In this document: piece after piece, positions 32,276 through 43,877 of the stretch
Layout: the number at the start of each line of letters is the position of its first letter
How positions within the stretch are numbered: position 1 is the stretch's first letter
Source: FEN-1219 sp963713355
Lineage (GTDB): Bacteria; Pseudomonadota; Gammaproteobacteria; Steroidobacterales; Rariloculaceae
Direction of reading: 5' to 3'
DNA: 64,000 bases
Assembly: GCA_963713355.1 (NCBI GenBank)
Contig: CAVQLK010000007.1
Span: forward strand, 57,737 to 121,736
Position numbers and translations under genes: made by a program
The notes under the pieces: model-generated
The model's database searches: none
What the model was told of the DNA's origin: nothing
Seen by the model: only the letters and a program-made list of their open reading frames with translations

Positions 32276-33801
32276 TTAGCGCTCGAACGCCGCGGCGACG
32301 GGGATCGTCGTCATGCGCTCTTCGGCCAGGTTCAGCGGCCACGCTTCGATGGTGCGATCCTCCTCGAGAATCGCGGCGGGCTTCGGCGTCGGATAGCTGA
32401 TCGGGGTGGGCTTGCCGCTTGCGAGTAGCGCGCGCATTGCGGCGGCTTCGCCCGTCACGATCGCGATCTTCACGTCTTCGTACTGCCAGTGGCGCTTCAT
32501 CGCGGCGTTGACGTCCTCGAGCGTGAGCTCGTCGAGCATGCGGCGGAAGCGCGCGAGATGGCCTTCCTCTTCGAGCCCGTAGAAGCGGTCGTCGACCGCG
32601 TAGCCGAGCCGCGCGGCCGTCGTCTCGGCGAAGTGCAGCGAGTATTTCTTCAGGAACGTGCGCGTGAGCTCGAACTCCTCGGCCGTCAGGCCTTCGTCGA
32701 CGAGCAGCTGCAGCTCGCGCAGCGCCGCGCGCAACGCGAATGGCGCTTGCGCGTTCGGCAGCGTGCGGATCCAGACCTCGAACAGCTGCAGGCGGCGCGG
32801 GACGTTGACGGGCGGCATGTTCAGCTCGCCGCCGTCGGGGAATTCCTCGATGTACGAATAGTCGCCGTAATTGAGCCCGCGCAGCTCGCGGATCACGTTG
32901 AATAGGTGGCTCGACTGGTTGCGGTGCTCGCCGAGCCACGAGTTCGCGATCCACAGCGCATAGAAGTCGCGCTCGCCGCGGCGCACGTCGAGTGGAAAGC
33001 CGAAGCTGATCGAGGCGTCCGCGTTCGGCTTGTCGATGAAGACGACGGAGCGTCCTTCGATCGGCGTTGGCTCGATCGACGGCGGCGCAGTCCGTTCGCC
33101 GACCGGCAGCTGGTGCAACGCGGCCTGCAGGCGGTCGACCACGCTTTGATCGAAGCCGCCGCCGACGCCGAGCAGCGCGTTCGCGCGCGTGTAGTGCTGC
33201 GCATAGAACGCGTGTACGTCGTCGCGTGTGATGGAGCGCAAGCCCGCGACCGTGCCCTGGTTCAAGTGCGCGTACCGCGTGCCGCGAAACACGGCCTCGT
33301 GCAGCGCAGCCTTGCCGAGCTCCTCGTCGGAGGAGTAGCGCAGCGTGTTCTCGATGTCGTTGATCGCGTCGCTGCGGACGCGCTCGAAGTCGCTTTCGTC
33401 GAACGCCGGCTTCAAGAACGCGTCGGTGAAGAGCTCGAGGTAAGCGTCGAGGTTGTCGCGGTGCACGCGGCCCGTCAGCGTGCTTCGCTCGAGGTCGACG
33501 CGCATGTCGTAGCTGGCGGCGAGCGGGTAGAGCGCCGCCAGGATCTCGTCGAGCGAGCGCCCTTCAGTGGCCGCGTCGGCGAGCATCTCGCCCGTGAGGA
33601 ACGCGAGTCCCTCCTTGCCGGGCGGGTCGTTTTGCGAGCCGACGGCGAACTGCAGCGAGAACGAGATCGTGGGATCGGCGGGCACGTTGAGCAGTACCAC
33701 AGGAGAATCCTCGGGTTCGGTGACGGCGGGCGGAGCGCTTGGCGGCGTGCAGCTTACGCTTACGACCGCGAGCGCAGTGATGGCGATGCCAAAGGCACGG
33801 C

Positions 33802-33805
<4 letters not shown>
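32276..33805 (-). CDS. M16-family peptidase subunit lacking the zinc motif, lipoprotein
   Basis: 509 residues. Signal peptide ending in SVSCTPP makes it a probable lipoprotein. It has the M16 two-lobe fold (SFSLQFAVGSQNDPPGKEGLAFLTGEML), but the position of the HxxEH zinc motif reads GLAFLTGEM, so it cannot bind zinc. The later segment RLGYAVDDRFYG and the C-terminal KRHWQYEDVKIAIVTGEA fit M16 C-lobes. Its ATG overlaps the stop of the next gene upstream (ATGA), so the two are made together as an active/inactive pair, as known for bacterial M16B heterodimers. Confidence 0.88.
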
Positions 33806-35178
<1,373 letters not shown>

Positions 35179-35261
35179 GACGGGATTTTACAGCACGGCC
35201 TGACGGTGACTCGTTATGATCGGAGCGGATTCTACGCTCGCAGCAGGACAGGGAAGCGGCA

Positions 35262-37142
35262 ATGGCACGAGAAGGAACGGTCGCAGTGATCGGCACCGGC
35301 GATATGGGCAGCGCCGTCGGCGGCGCGCTCGTTCGCGCCGGGTATCGCGTCGTGACGGCGGGCCAAGGCCGCAGCACGGATTCGCGCGATCTTGCAGCGG
35401 CCGCCGGCATCGAGGACGTCGGCACGCTCGAGGCCGCCGTCGGCGCCGCGCGGCTCGTGCTGTCGATCGTGCCGCCGGCCGCGGCGACGACCTTTGCGGC
35501 GGAAATCGTCGGCGCGATGCGCGCGACGGACGCGCGGCCCGTCTTCGCCGACTGCAACGCCGTCGCGCCGCAGACCGTGCTCGCGATCGAGCGCGCCCTG
35601 GAGCCGACGGGGGCCCCGTTCGTCGACGTCGGCATCGTTGGTCGCGCGCCGGGCGTGGGCCGCGAGCGGACGCGCTTTTACGTCTCTGGCGCTTCGCGTG
35701 CCGCGGTGCTCGGCCTCGACGCCGCGGGGCTCGAGCTCATCGACTTGGGCGACGAGTTAGGTGCCGCGTCGGCGCTGAAGATGGCGTACTCGTCTTTGAA
35801 CAAGGGCATCGACGCGCTGCTGACGGCTGTGCTGCTCGCGGCCGAGCGGCTCGGCGTGCGGGAACCGCTGATGCGCGAGCTTGCGTTCAGCCAAGCCGAG
35901 GCGCTCGAGCGCATGGAAGCCCGCGTGCCGTTCTTAGGCGCGACGGCGAAGCGGTTCGCGCCCGAGATGGCCGAGATCGCGCGCACCTACGAGAGCGTCG
36001 GCGTCACGCCGCAGTTTCATCGCGGCGCCGAGTGGCTTTATGCGCTGATCGCGAAGACGCCGTTCGCGAACGAGACGCGCGCGACGCAGCCGAAGCAGCG
36101 CTCGCTCGACGAGACGCTCGCCGTGTTGAAGGCGTGCGCTCGAGCGCGAGGGACGCGCGTGAGCGACGCCGTTCCGTACGAGCACCTGACGCCCGACCTG
36201 ATCATCGATGCCGTCGAGAGCTACGGCTTCGAGTCGACGGGCAGCATCTTGGGGCTCGCGAGCTACGAGAACCGCGTCTATCAGATCGGAATCGACGGCG
36301 GCTTCGTCGTCGTGAAGTTCTACCGGCCCGGGCGCTGGTCGACGGACGCGATCCTCGAGGAGCACGAGTTCGCGCTCGAGCTCGCGGCGCAGGACATACC
36401 CGTCGTGGCGCCGCTCGTCCACGACGGCGAGAGCCTGCGCGAGCACGAGGGCTATCGGTTCGCCGTCTACGAGCGGCGCGGCGGGCGCTGGCCCGAGCTC
36501 GGCACGAGCGAGGACCGCGAGTGGCTCGGCCGGTTCCTCGGTCGCATCCACGCCGTCGGCGCGACGCGGCGGTTCACGGAGCGGCCGACGCTCGATCGCG
36601 AGGAGATGGGCGCGCGCTCGGCCGAGCACGTGCTCGACGGCGACTGGTTGCCGCCGCATCTCGTCACTAGCTACGAGCGCGTCACGGAGCAACTCGTCGA
36701 GGCCGTCGAGCAGTGCTTCGAAGAGGTCGGTGACTATCGCGAGCTGCGCATCCACGGCGACTGCCATCGCAACAACGTGCTGTGGACCGACGACGGGCCG
36801 CATTTCGTCGACCTCGACGACTGCATGAACGGTCCTGCCGTGCAGGACCTGTGGCTGTTCCTCGCGGGCTCGCGCGACGAGATGGCCGCGCAGCTCGGCG
36901 ATCTGCTCGAAGGCTACGGCAAGTTCGCGGACTTCGACTATCGCGAGCTTCGGCTCATCGAAGCGCTGCGCGCGCTGCGGCTCGTGCACTACTCGGCGTG
37001 GCTCGCGCGCCGCTGGCACGACCCCGCATTCCCACGCGCGTTTCCCTGGTTCGACGAAGCACGTTACTGGGAGGAGCACGTGCAATCGCTGCTCGAGCAG
37101 TGCGCGGTGCTCGACGAGCCGCCGCTAGCGGTCGTCGTCTAG
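35262..37142 (+). CDS. Fusion: beta-hydroxyacid dehydrogenase-like protein + SrkA-type kinase
   Basis: 626 residues. Residues 1-about 285 form an NAD(P)-binding dehydrogenase of the 6PGDH/3-hydroxyisobutyrate class: VAVIGTGDMGSAVGGALVRAG at 8-28, DVGIVGRAPGVG at 122-133, and a catalytic-lysine region LGAASALKMAYSSLNKG (K173) with a DUF1932-like C-terminal part. Residues about 300-620 form a stress-response kinase A (SrkA/YihE) protein: PYEHLTPDLIIDAVES, SYENRVYQIGIDGGFVVVKFYRPGRWS with K352, HGDCHRNN at 498-505 and VDLDD at 516-520. Both halves look catalytically intact. No stop or frameshift lies between them and no other start is needed for the second half. How the two activities relate is unknown. 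Confidence 0.88.
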   Translation: MAREGTVAVIGTGDMGSAVGGALVRAGYRVVTAGQGRSTDSRDLAAAAGIEDVGTLEAAVGAARLVLSIVPPAAATTFAAEIVGAMRATDARPVFADCNAVAPQTVLAIERALEPTGAPFVDVGIVGRAPGVGRERTRFYVSGASRAAVLGLDAAGLELIDLGDELGAASALKMAYSSLNKGIDALLTAVLLAAERLGVREPLMRELAFSQAEALERMEARVPFLGATAKRFAPEMAEIARTYESVGVTPQFHRGAEWLYALIAKTPFANETRATQPKQRSLDETLAVLKACARARGTRVSDAVPYEHLTPDLIIDAVESYGFESTGSILGLASYENRVYQIGIDGGFVVVKFYRPGRWSTDAILEEHEFALELAAQDIPVVAPLVHDGESLREHEGYRFAVYERRGGRWPELGTSEDREWLGRFLGRIHAVGATRRFTERPTLDREEMGARSAEHVLDGDWLPPHLVTSYERVTEQLVEAVEQCFEEVGDYRELRIHGDCHRNNVLWTDDGPHFVDLDDCMNGPAVQDLWLFLAGSRDEMAAQLGDLLEGYGKFADFDYRELRLIEALRALRLVHYSAWLARRWHDPAFPRAFPWFDEARYWEEHVQSLLEQCAVLDEPPLAVVV

Positions 37143-38485
37143 CAGGCGCTCACCGCGCTCGCGATTCGTCGTATGCGATAGACGACGGCGGGTTCGCGTA
37201 CTTCCACTCGTTCCTCGTGGCGCTGCACTGTCGTGGTGCAGAATCCATCACGTGATGCGTTTTGCTCCTCGGTGTCGATCTCGCCGTCGGTGTCGCCATC
37301 GACGAAGTCCTCGAGCCGATAGCCGCAGCGCGGGATCGTGCGCCCGTCGTCGGTCACGAAGCGCAGCGTCTCGTCGGCTTCCTTCACGATGCCGAAGCCG
37401 CCTTCGTGCAAATTCTTGTGGTGATGCGTGCAGAGCAGCGTCATGTTCTCGGGAATCGTCTCGCCGCCGTCGATCCAGTGCTTTAGATGATGCCCGTCGA
37501 CATAGCGCTTGCGATGACAGCCCGGGAACGTGCAGCCGCGGTCTCGCGCCTGCAGCGCGCGCTTGAGTGGCGTCGATACGATGCGCTGCTTGCGCCCGAC
37601 GTCGAGCGGGCGGCCCGATTCATCCTCGACGACCGTGACCAAGCTGCAGTCGCAAAGGAGTCGTTTGACCGTCTCGATCGGCAGATCCGCCCGTCCCGCC
37701 CCTCCCGTGAGGGATTTCGCGTCGGCATGCAGGACCACCTGGTAGTGATCGGCGGTCGCGCCGCCCTCGGGTGCCTGCCCGCCGTCGAGATACGACTTCG
37801 CCACGGCGACGAATGCATCGGCCTGCTGCGCGCACCAGGCTGTGCCTTTTGACTCGGAGATCGCGTCGGGATCGAGGTCCGTCGTCACTTCACCGCCCGC
37901 CACGGCACAGTCGAGCGCCCGCACGATCAGCTCACCCTCCTCGATCGGCACTTCGACGGTGAAGCGCATGAGGCCCCGCCCTTCGTCGCGCCACATCGTC
38001 AGCGACCGGTTCTCCCACGCATGCCTCGCGTGATGCACGGAGTCCGGCGCGACGTTGCGAATCTGCCGACACCGCTCTTCGACGCGTTGTACCGTCGCGT
38101 TGAGCGCATACGCAAGCAGCAAGTTTTCGTCATGCATATTCGCCACGCGCGTCAGCGCCCGCACCTTCGAGTACGACAAGCGCCCTTCTGCAAACGCCGC
38201 CGCGATCGCGGGCAGTGATCGCAGCGCCTGCGCCGCGCGCACTTTCTCGCGCGCCGCCGCAAGGCCAATACCGCAGCGCCACGCGACCCACTCCGCACAG
38301 GTCTTGAACGCCCACTTCTTCCACCCGAACCGATCGTCGAACTCGCGCACCAGCACGAGCATGCGATAGGAGTCGGCGTTCATCTGCGAGACCAAACGGC
38401 CTATGGCGGCGTCGAGCTCGTCGACGCTGCGCGTATCGGTAGACGTATAAAAATCGGCGGCAGGACGGGACATCACAGCACTCAT
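37139..38485 (-). CDS. DUF222-HNH endonuclease-like protein
   Basis: 448 residues. The N-terminal DUF222 helical domain (20-300; TCAEWVAWRCGIGLAAAREKVRAAQAL) is followed by an HNH nuclease domain with structural cysteines C318 and C323, the catalytic VDGHHLKHWIDGG (329-341) and LLCTHHHKNLH (350-360). This is the 13E12/REP13E12-like architecture that is often multicopy and behaves like a selfish or mobile gene; only one copy is here. Catalytic residues are intact. The 3' ends of this gene and the fusion gene overlap by 4 bases. Confidence 0.9.
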   Translation of the reverse strand: MSAVMSRPAADFYTSTDTRSVDELDAAIGRLVSQMNADSYRMLVLVREFDDRFGWKKWAFKTCAEWVAWRCGIGLAAAREKVRAAQALRSLPAIAAAFAEGRLSYSKVRALTRVANMHDENLLLAYALNATVQRVEERCRQIRNVAPDSVHHARHAWENRSLTMWRDEGRGLMRFTVEVPIEEGELIVRALDCAVAGGEVTTDLDPDAISESKGTAWCAQQADAFVAVAKSYLDGGQAPEGGATADHYQVVLHADAKSLTGGAGRADLPIETVKRLLCDCSLVTVVEDESGRPLDVGRKQRIVSTPLKRALQARDRGCTFPGCHRKRYVDGHHLKHWIDGGETIPENMTLLCTHHHKNLHEGGFGIVKEADETLRFVTDDGRTIPRCGYRLEDFVDGDTDGEIDTEEQNASRDGFCTTTVQRHEERVEVREPAVVYRIRRIASAVSAC

Positions 38486-38519
38486 GGCAGGCTCCCGGCG
38501 GGGTGATTGGATAACTGAG

Positions 38520-38546
38520 AATATATACAGTATCAGGCGGGATCAA
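38520..38546 (-). promoter_or_regulatory. Candidate promoter of the DUF222-HNH gene
   Basis: TTGATC (38546-38541) and TATATT (38525-38520) on the minus strand with a 15-base spacer, 35 bases before the start codon. The spacer is short, but the region is markedly AT-rich compared with its surroundings. Confidence 0.4.
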
Positions 38547-38808
38547 AACTAATAATCAGCTATTTACAGTGGTTTTGGACGCGCTTCAGAAGGGCTCGAG
38601 GCAACCGCGGGTGGTAATGGCGAGCTTCAATATGGGCGTCTGCGACGCGTCCCGCGTGCGGGATGCGCAGTGCGTATGTGGGACGATCCACCGGAGCACG
38701 ACTGCCGGCATTCGAGTCGAGTCAACGAGTTATGACTTGGCACGCTTATCGCTTTGCGCTCTTTGGTGGCTACCGCCTAGACGACGCATTGGCCGTGAGA
38801 GATACCGC
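38547..38808. other. Intergenic stretch before the ADOP array
   Basis: An open frame runs through this stretch into the first permease, but its translation has no homology to permease N-termini and no ribosome site. I see no gene, repeat or clear promoter. A PadR-type regulator, which often precedes ADOP genes, is absent. Confidence 0.4.
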
Positions 38809-41314
38809 ATGAAGGTCCACGAGCTTCTCGACTCCCTCGGCCGCGATCTGCGCTACGCGCTGCGCGGCTTGTCGCGTCGTCCCGCCTTCACATTCGCCGC
38901 AGTGTTCACGCTCGCGCTCGGCATCGGCGCGACGACCGCGATCTTCAGCGTCGTCTACTCCGTGCTGATCAAGCCGCTGCCGTATCCGAACGCCGACGAG
39001 CTCGTGAGGATCAGGCATCTGATGCGACCGGACGGCAACACCGATCTGACCACTGCTCCGTCGATGTATTTCACGTACCGTGACGAGAACCGGACGTTGG
39101 CCGAGGTCGGCCTTTGGTGGGAAGCGGGGATGACGCTCACCGGCCTCGGTGATCCGGAGCGAGTGCGCGGAGTCTTCGTCAGCCACGGCACGCTTCAGGC
39201 GCTCGGCGTCCCGCCGGTGCTCGGCCGCTGGTTCACGGAAGCCGAGCACGGGCGCGCGGCCGATGGCGCGGCGCCCGTCATCCTCTCCCATGCGTTCTGG
39301 CAGCGGCGCTTCGGCGGCGACGCAGCGGCGCTCGGGCGTGTGCTCACGCTCGATTCGAGGCTCTCCCAAATCGTCGGCGTCATGCCGCGTGATTTCAGAT
39401 TCCTCGACGCTACGCTGCAGCCCGACGTGATCTTCGGCGGCACGGGGCTCGACCCGGCCGAGCAAATACTCGACAACTTTCTACTACCATGCGCTCGCGC
39501 GACTGGAGCCCGGCGTGACGCCGGCCGAGGCGCAGGCCGACCTCGCGCGCATGCTGCCGATCTGGCTCGACGCGTGGCCCTTGCGGCCCGGCGTCACCTA
39601 TACGCGCGACGCGTATGCGCAAGTCACGCCGGTCGTCCGACCTTTGAAAGACGAGCTCGTCGGCGGCGTCGCGAGCACGCTCTGGGTGCTCATGGGCGCT
39701 ATCGGAGCCGTGCTTCTCGTCGCGTGCGCGAACATCGCGAATCTCATGCTCGTGCGGGCGGACACTCGACGGCAAGAGCTCGCGGTGCGCGCGGCGCTCG
39801 GCGCCGCGCCGGCGCGAATCGCGAGAGAGTTGCTCGTCGAAAGCGCCTGCTTGGGCGCCGCAGGCGGGCTGCTCGGCCTGCTGCTCGCATACGTCGGGGT
39901 GGAAGCTCTCGTCGCGATGGGGCCGAGCAGTCTGCCGCGCCTTCAGGAGATCTTCGTCTATCCGCCCGTGCTGGCGTTCACCGCGGCCGCTTCGCTCGCG
40001 GCGACTCTCGTGTTCGGCTCGATCACGGCATGGAGGCACGCGCTGCGCGTCGATATGCCGGTCATCGGCGCGGCGCGCGGCGCGAGCACGGGCCGCGAAC
40101 GCAGCGCGATGCGCAGCGCGTTGGTCGTCGTGCAGGTGGCGCTCGCGCTCGTGCTCGTCGTGAGCGCGGCGCTCATGATTCGAACGTTCCAGGAATTGCG
40201 CGACGTCGACCCCGGTTTTTCGGACCCGGCGACCATTCAAACGGCGCGGATTTGGATGCCGTTCGCCGAGGTTTTTGGCGACCCCGTGCGAAACACCGGC
40301 ATGCTGCGCGAGATGCTCGAGCGCGTCGAAGCGCTCCCGGGCGTCACATCGGCGGGTGTCACGAGCACGCTGCCGATGGAGGAGCTGCTGAGAAGGGGAG
40401 GCGTCGTCGTCGAAGGCCAGCCCCAGGCAGCGGCAGACGCGTTGCCGCAACGCAGGTGGAAGCTCGTCTCTCCCGGCTACCTCGAATCGATGGGCACACG
40501 TTTGATCGCCGGACGCGACCTGACGTGGAGCGACATCGAGACCGGCGGCCGCGTGGCCCTGATCTCCGAGGATTTCGCGCGAGAGCTCGCGGCAGACCCC
40601 GCCGATGCGCTTGGGCTGCGTATCCGCGCTCCGGTCGAGCAGGACGCATGGCGCGAGGTGATCGGCGTCGTGCAGAACGTGCGAGAGGCCGGGTTGTACG
40701 AGGCACCCCCGAGCATCGTCTATTGGCCCGTGCTCATGGAGAACTTCGTCGGTAGGCCTGCATTCGGAACCGATCTCGCGGCGTTCGTGATCCGTAGCGA
40801 ACGCGCGAATACCGCGACCTTTGTCGAAGAGATTCGAAAGACGATCTGGTCGGTGAACGCCAACGTTCCGGTCGCGTCGGACGGCACGATGCAAGATCTC
40901 TACGCCGACTCGCTCGCCCGTACCGCGTTCACGGTCGTGCTGCTCGCGATCGCCGGCGGCATGGCACTGCTGCTCGGCGTCATCGGGATCTACGGCGTCA
41001 TCGCTTACGTGGTCTCGCAGAGAGCTCGAGAGATCGGCATCCGCTCCGCGCTCGGCGCCGAGCCGCGACAACTCGAGACGATGTTCCTGCAGCAGGGGCT
41101 CGCCTTGAGCGCGATGGGCGCCGTGGTGGGGCTCGTCGTAGCCATGGCGCTGGGGCGTTTGATGTCGTCGCTGTTGTTCGGTGTCAGCCCGATGGATCCC
41201 GTCGCCTATGTCGCGGCGGTCGCCGTCACGATCGCCGCTGCGGCGCTCGCGAGCTACGTGCCCGCGCGGCGCGCGGCGACGATCGATCCGATCGAGACGC
41301 TCAGGGCGGAGTAA
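38809..41314 (+). pseudogene. ADOP-type MacB/FtsX permease, copy 1 (one frameshift)
   Basis: Orphan permease of the acidobacterial duplicated (ADOP) group: two FtsX permease units each with a MacB-like periplasmic domain, about 835 codons. The N-terminus has the group signature DLRYALRGLSRRPAFTFAAV followed by LALGIGATTAIFSVVYSVLI-KPLPYP. The centre has LWVLMGAIGAVLLVACANIANLMLVRA and RSALVVVQVALALVLVVSAALMIRTF. The end has GVIGIYGVIAYVVSQRAREIGIRSALGAEPRQ and PARRAATIDPIETLRAE. One extra C near 39481 breaks the frame (TTT-C-TACTACCATGCG). Apart from that, every domain is complete. No ATPase gene is nearby. Confidence 0.85.
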
Positions 41315-41332
41315 ACTAAATAAGTCGGTCAT

Positions 41333-43859
41333 ATGAACGTCATCGGCTTCGTCGATTCCGTCGGTCGCGATCTGCGCTACGCGCTGCGCGGCTTGGCGCG
41401 GCGCCCCGCGTTCACCTTCGCCGCCGTGCTCACGCTCGCGCTCGGCATCGGCGCGACCACGGCGATCTTCAGCGTCGTCTACTCGGTGCTGATCAAGCCG
41501 CTGCCGTATCCGAACGCGGACGAGCTCGTGAGGATCAGGCATGCGGCGCCGACGGCGATATCCGAGTCTCGCTTCTGCGCCGACGATGTACCTCACGTAC
41601 CGGGACGAGAACCGGACGTTTGCCAGCATCGGTCTGTGGCAGCGAGGGCTCCACAACGCTGACCGACCGCGGTGAGCCGGAGCGGGTGAGCGCGCTTCGA
41701 GTCACGGACGGCACTCTGCAGGCGCTCGGCGTGCAGCCGATGCGCGGACGGTGGTTCACGGAGCAGGAGTACGGACCCGCGGCCGAGGGGCCGGAGCCCG
41801 TCATTCTCTCTTATGCGTTCTGGCAACGGCGATTCGGCGGCGACGAAGCGGTGCTCGGGCGCGAGCTCTCGATGGAGGCCCGAGCGGATCGCGAGTCGTT
41901 CGCAGGCCGTGGCAAGTCGTCGGCATCATGCCGCGGGATTTCAGATTCCTCGATATGGCACCGCAACCGGACGTGATCGTCGCCGTGCGGCTCGACCCTG
42001 CAGCAAGAGACGATCGGCAACTTCAGCTATCGAACGCTTGCGCGACTCGAGCCCGGCGTCACGCTGGCCGAGGCGCGTGCGGACGTCGAGCGCATGCTGC
42101 CGATCTGGCTCGACGCATGGCCGGTCGGCCCGGTCGCACGCGAACGAAGCGATCGCGAACTGGCGAATCACCCCGATCGTTCGCCCTTTGAAGGAGGACT
42201 TGGTCGGCGGTGTCGCGAGCACGTTATGGGTGCTCATGGGTGCGATCGGTGCAGTGCTGCTGATCGCGTGCGCCAACATCGCGAATCTCATGCTCGTGCG
42301 GGCGGACGCGCGGCGGCAGGAGTTCGCCGTGCGCGCCGCGCTCGGCGCAGCGCCGTGCGCGAATCGCGAGAGAGTTGTTGGTCGAGAGCTTGGTGTTGGG
42401 CGCAGCCGGCAGCGCGCTCGGCTTGGTGCTCGCATACGTTGGCGTACAGATTCTCGTCGCCATCGGCCCGAGCAATTGCCGCGCCTTCGAGGAGATCGCC
42501 GTCTATCCGCCCGTGCTCGCGTTCACCGTGGCGGTCTCGCTCGCGTCGACCTCGTGTTCGGCTCGATCACGGCACTCAAGCACGCACTGCGCGTCGATAC
42601 GCCCATCGAGCGGCTTGCCGCGCGGCTCGAGCGCGAGCCGCGAGCGCAGCGCAACCCGCAGCGCATTGGTCGTCGTGCAGGTGGCGCTCGCGCTCGTGTT
42701 GGTCGTGAGCGCGGCGCTGATGATCCGAACGTTCCAGGCCCTACGCGACGTCGATCCCGGCTTTACGGACCCCGCGACGATTCAAACAGCGCGGATTTGG
42801 ATTCCGTACGGCCGCTGTTTTCCGGATCCCGAGCAAGTACACGCGCATGCAGCACGAGATCGCTCGACAGGATCGCGGCACTTCCGGGCGTCACTTCAGC
42901 TGGCTTTGCGAACCACCTTCCGATGGGAGGGGTGTACGTGCGAACGCACCCGTCGTCGTCGAAGGCGAGACGCTCGCAGCCGGTGAAACGCCGCCCTCGC
43001 GCAGATGGAACTACGTCTCGCCCGGCTACTTCGAAGCCATGGGCACGCGAATGATCGCGGGACGCGACGTGACGTGGAGCGATATCGAGACCGGCGGCCG
43101 CGTGGTCGTGATTTCGGAGGATTTCGCTCGCGAGATCGCGGCAGAGCCCGCGGCCGCACTCGGTCAACGTATCCGGTTCGCGGACGATCAGGCCGCATGG
43201 CGCGAGGTGATCGGTGTGGTGCAGGGTGTCCACCAGGACGGGTTGTACGAGGAACCGCCCGAGCATGGTGTACTGGCCCGTGCTCACCGCGACAATCGAT
43301 GTTCGGAACGCCGAACGTCGCGTTCGTCATCCGCAGCGAGCGCGCGGGCACCGCGAGCCTCATGACGGAGGTCCGGCAGGCCGATCCGGTCGGTGAACGG
43401 GAGTATCCCGATCGCCCTCGAGGCGCACGATGCAGGATCTTTACGCCGAGCTCGCTCGCACGCACGTCGTTCACGCTCGTGATGCTCGCGATCGCCGGCT
43501 GCGATGGCGTTGGCGCTCGGCGTCGTCGGCATCTACGGCGTCATCGCTTACGTCGTGTCACAGAGGACGCGGGAAATCGGGATTCGTTCGGCGCTCGGCG
43601 CCGAGCCACGGCAACTCGAAGAAGATGTTCCTGCTGCACGGGCTCACGCTGAGCGGAGTGGGCGTCGTCGTCGGGCTCGTCGCGGCCGCGGCGTTGGGGC
43701 GTTTGATGTCGTCGCTGTTGTTCGGCGTCGAGCCCGATGGACCCCGTGGCCTATGTGGCTGCGATCGGCGTCATCCTCGCGGCCGCGGCACTCGCGAGCT
43801 ACGTGCCCGCGCGTCGCGCGGCAACGATCGATCCGATCGAGACGCTGAGGGCGGAGTAA
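41333..43859 (+). pseudogene. ADOP-type MacB/FtsX permease, copy 2 (many frameshifts)
   Basis: Starts 18 bases after copy 1 with MNVIGFVDSVGRDLRYALRG and ends PIETLRAE at 43857-43859. The product can be followed only by changing frame at least ten times, for example near 41570, 41645, 41910, 42000, 42125, 42355, 42545, 43275 and 43620. Stitched segments keep the family blocks (TMYLTYRDENRTF, QVVGIMPRDFRFLDMAPQPD, LIACANIANLMLVRADARRQE, SPGYFEAMGTR, VISEDFAREIAAEPAAALGQR). I saw no stop codon caused by a base substitution. Most degraded copy. Confidence 0.8.
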
Positions 43860-43877
43860 ACCGCATGAGGTCGTCAT

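Noticed and set aside
37139..38485. DUF222-HNH gene as part of an insertion sequence or group II intron
   Set aside because: No terminal inverted repeats, target duplication or reverse transcriptase was found; kept as a stand-alone nuclease-like gene.
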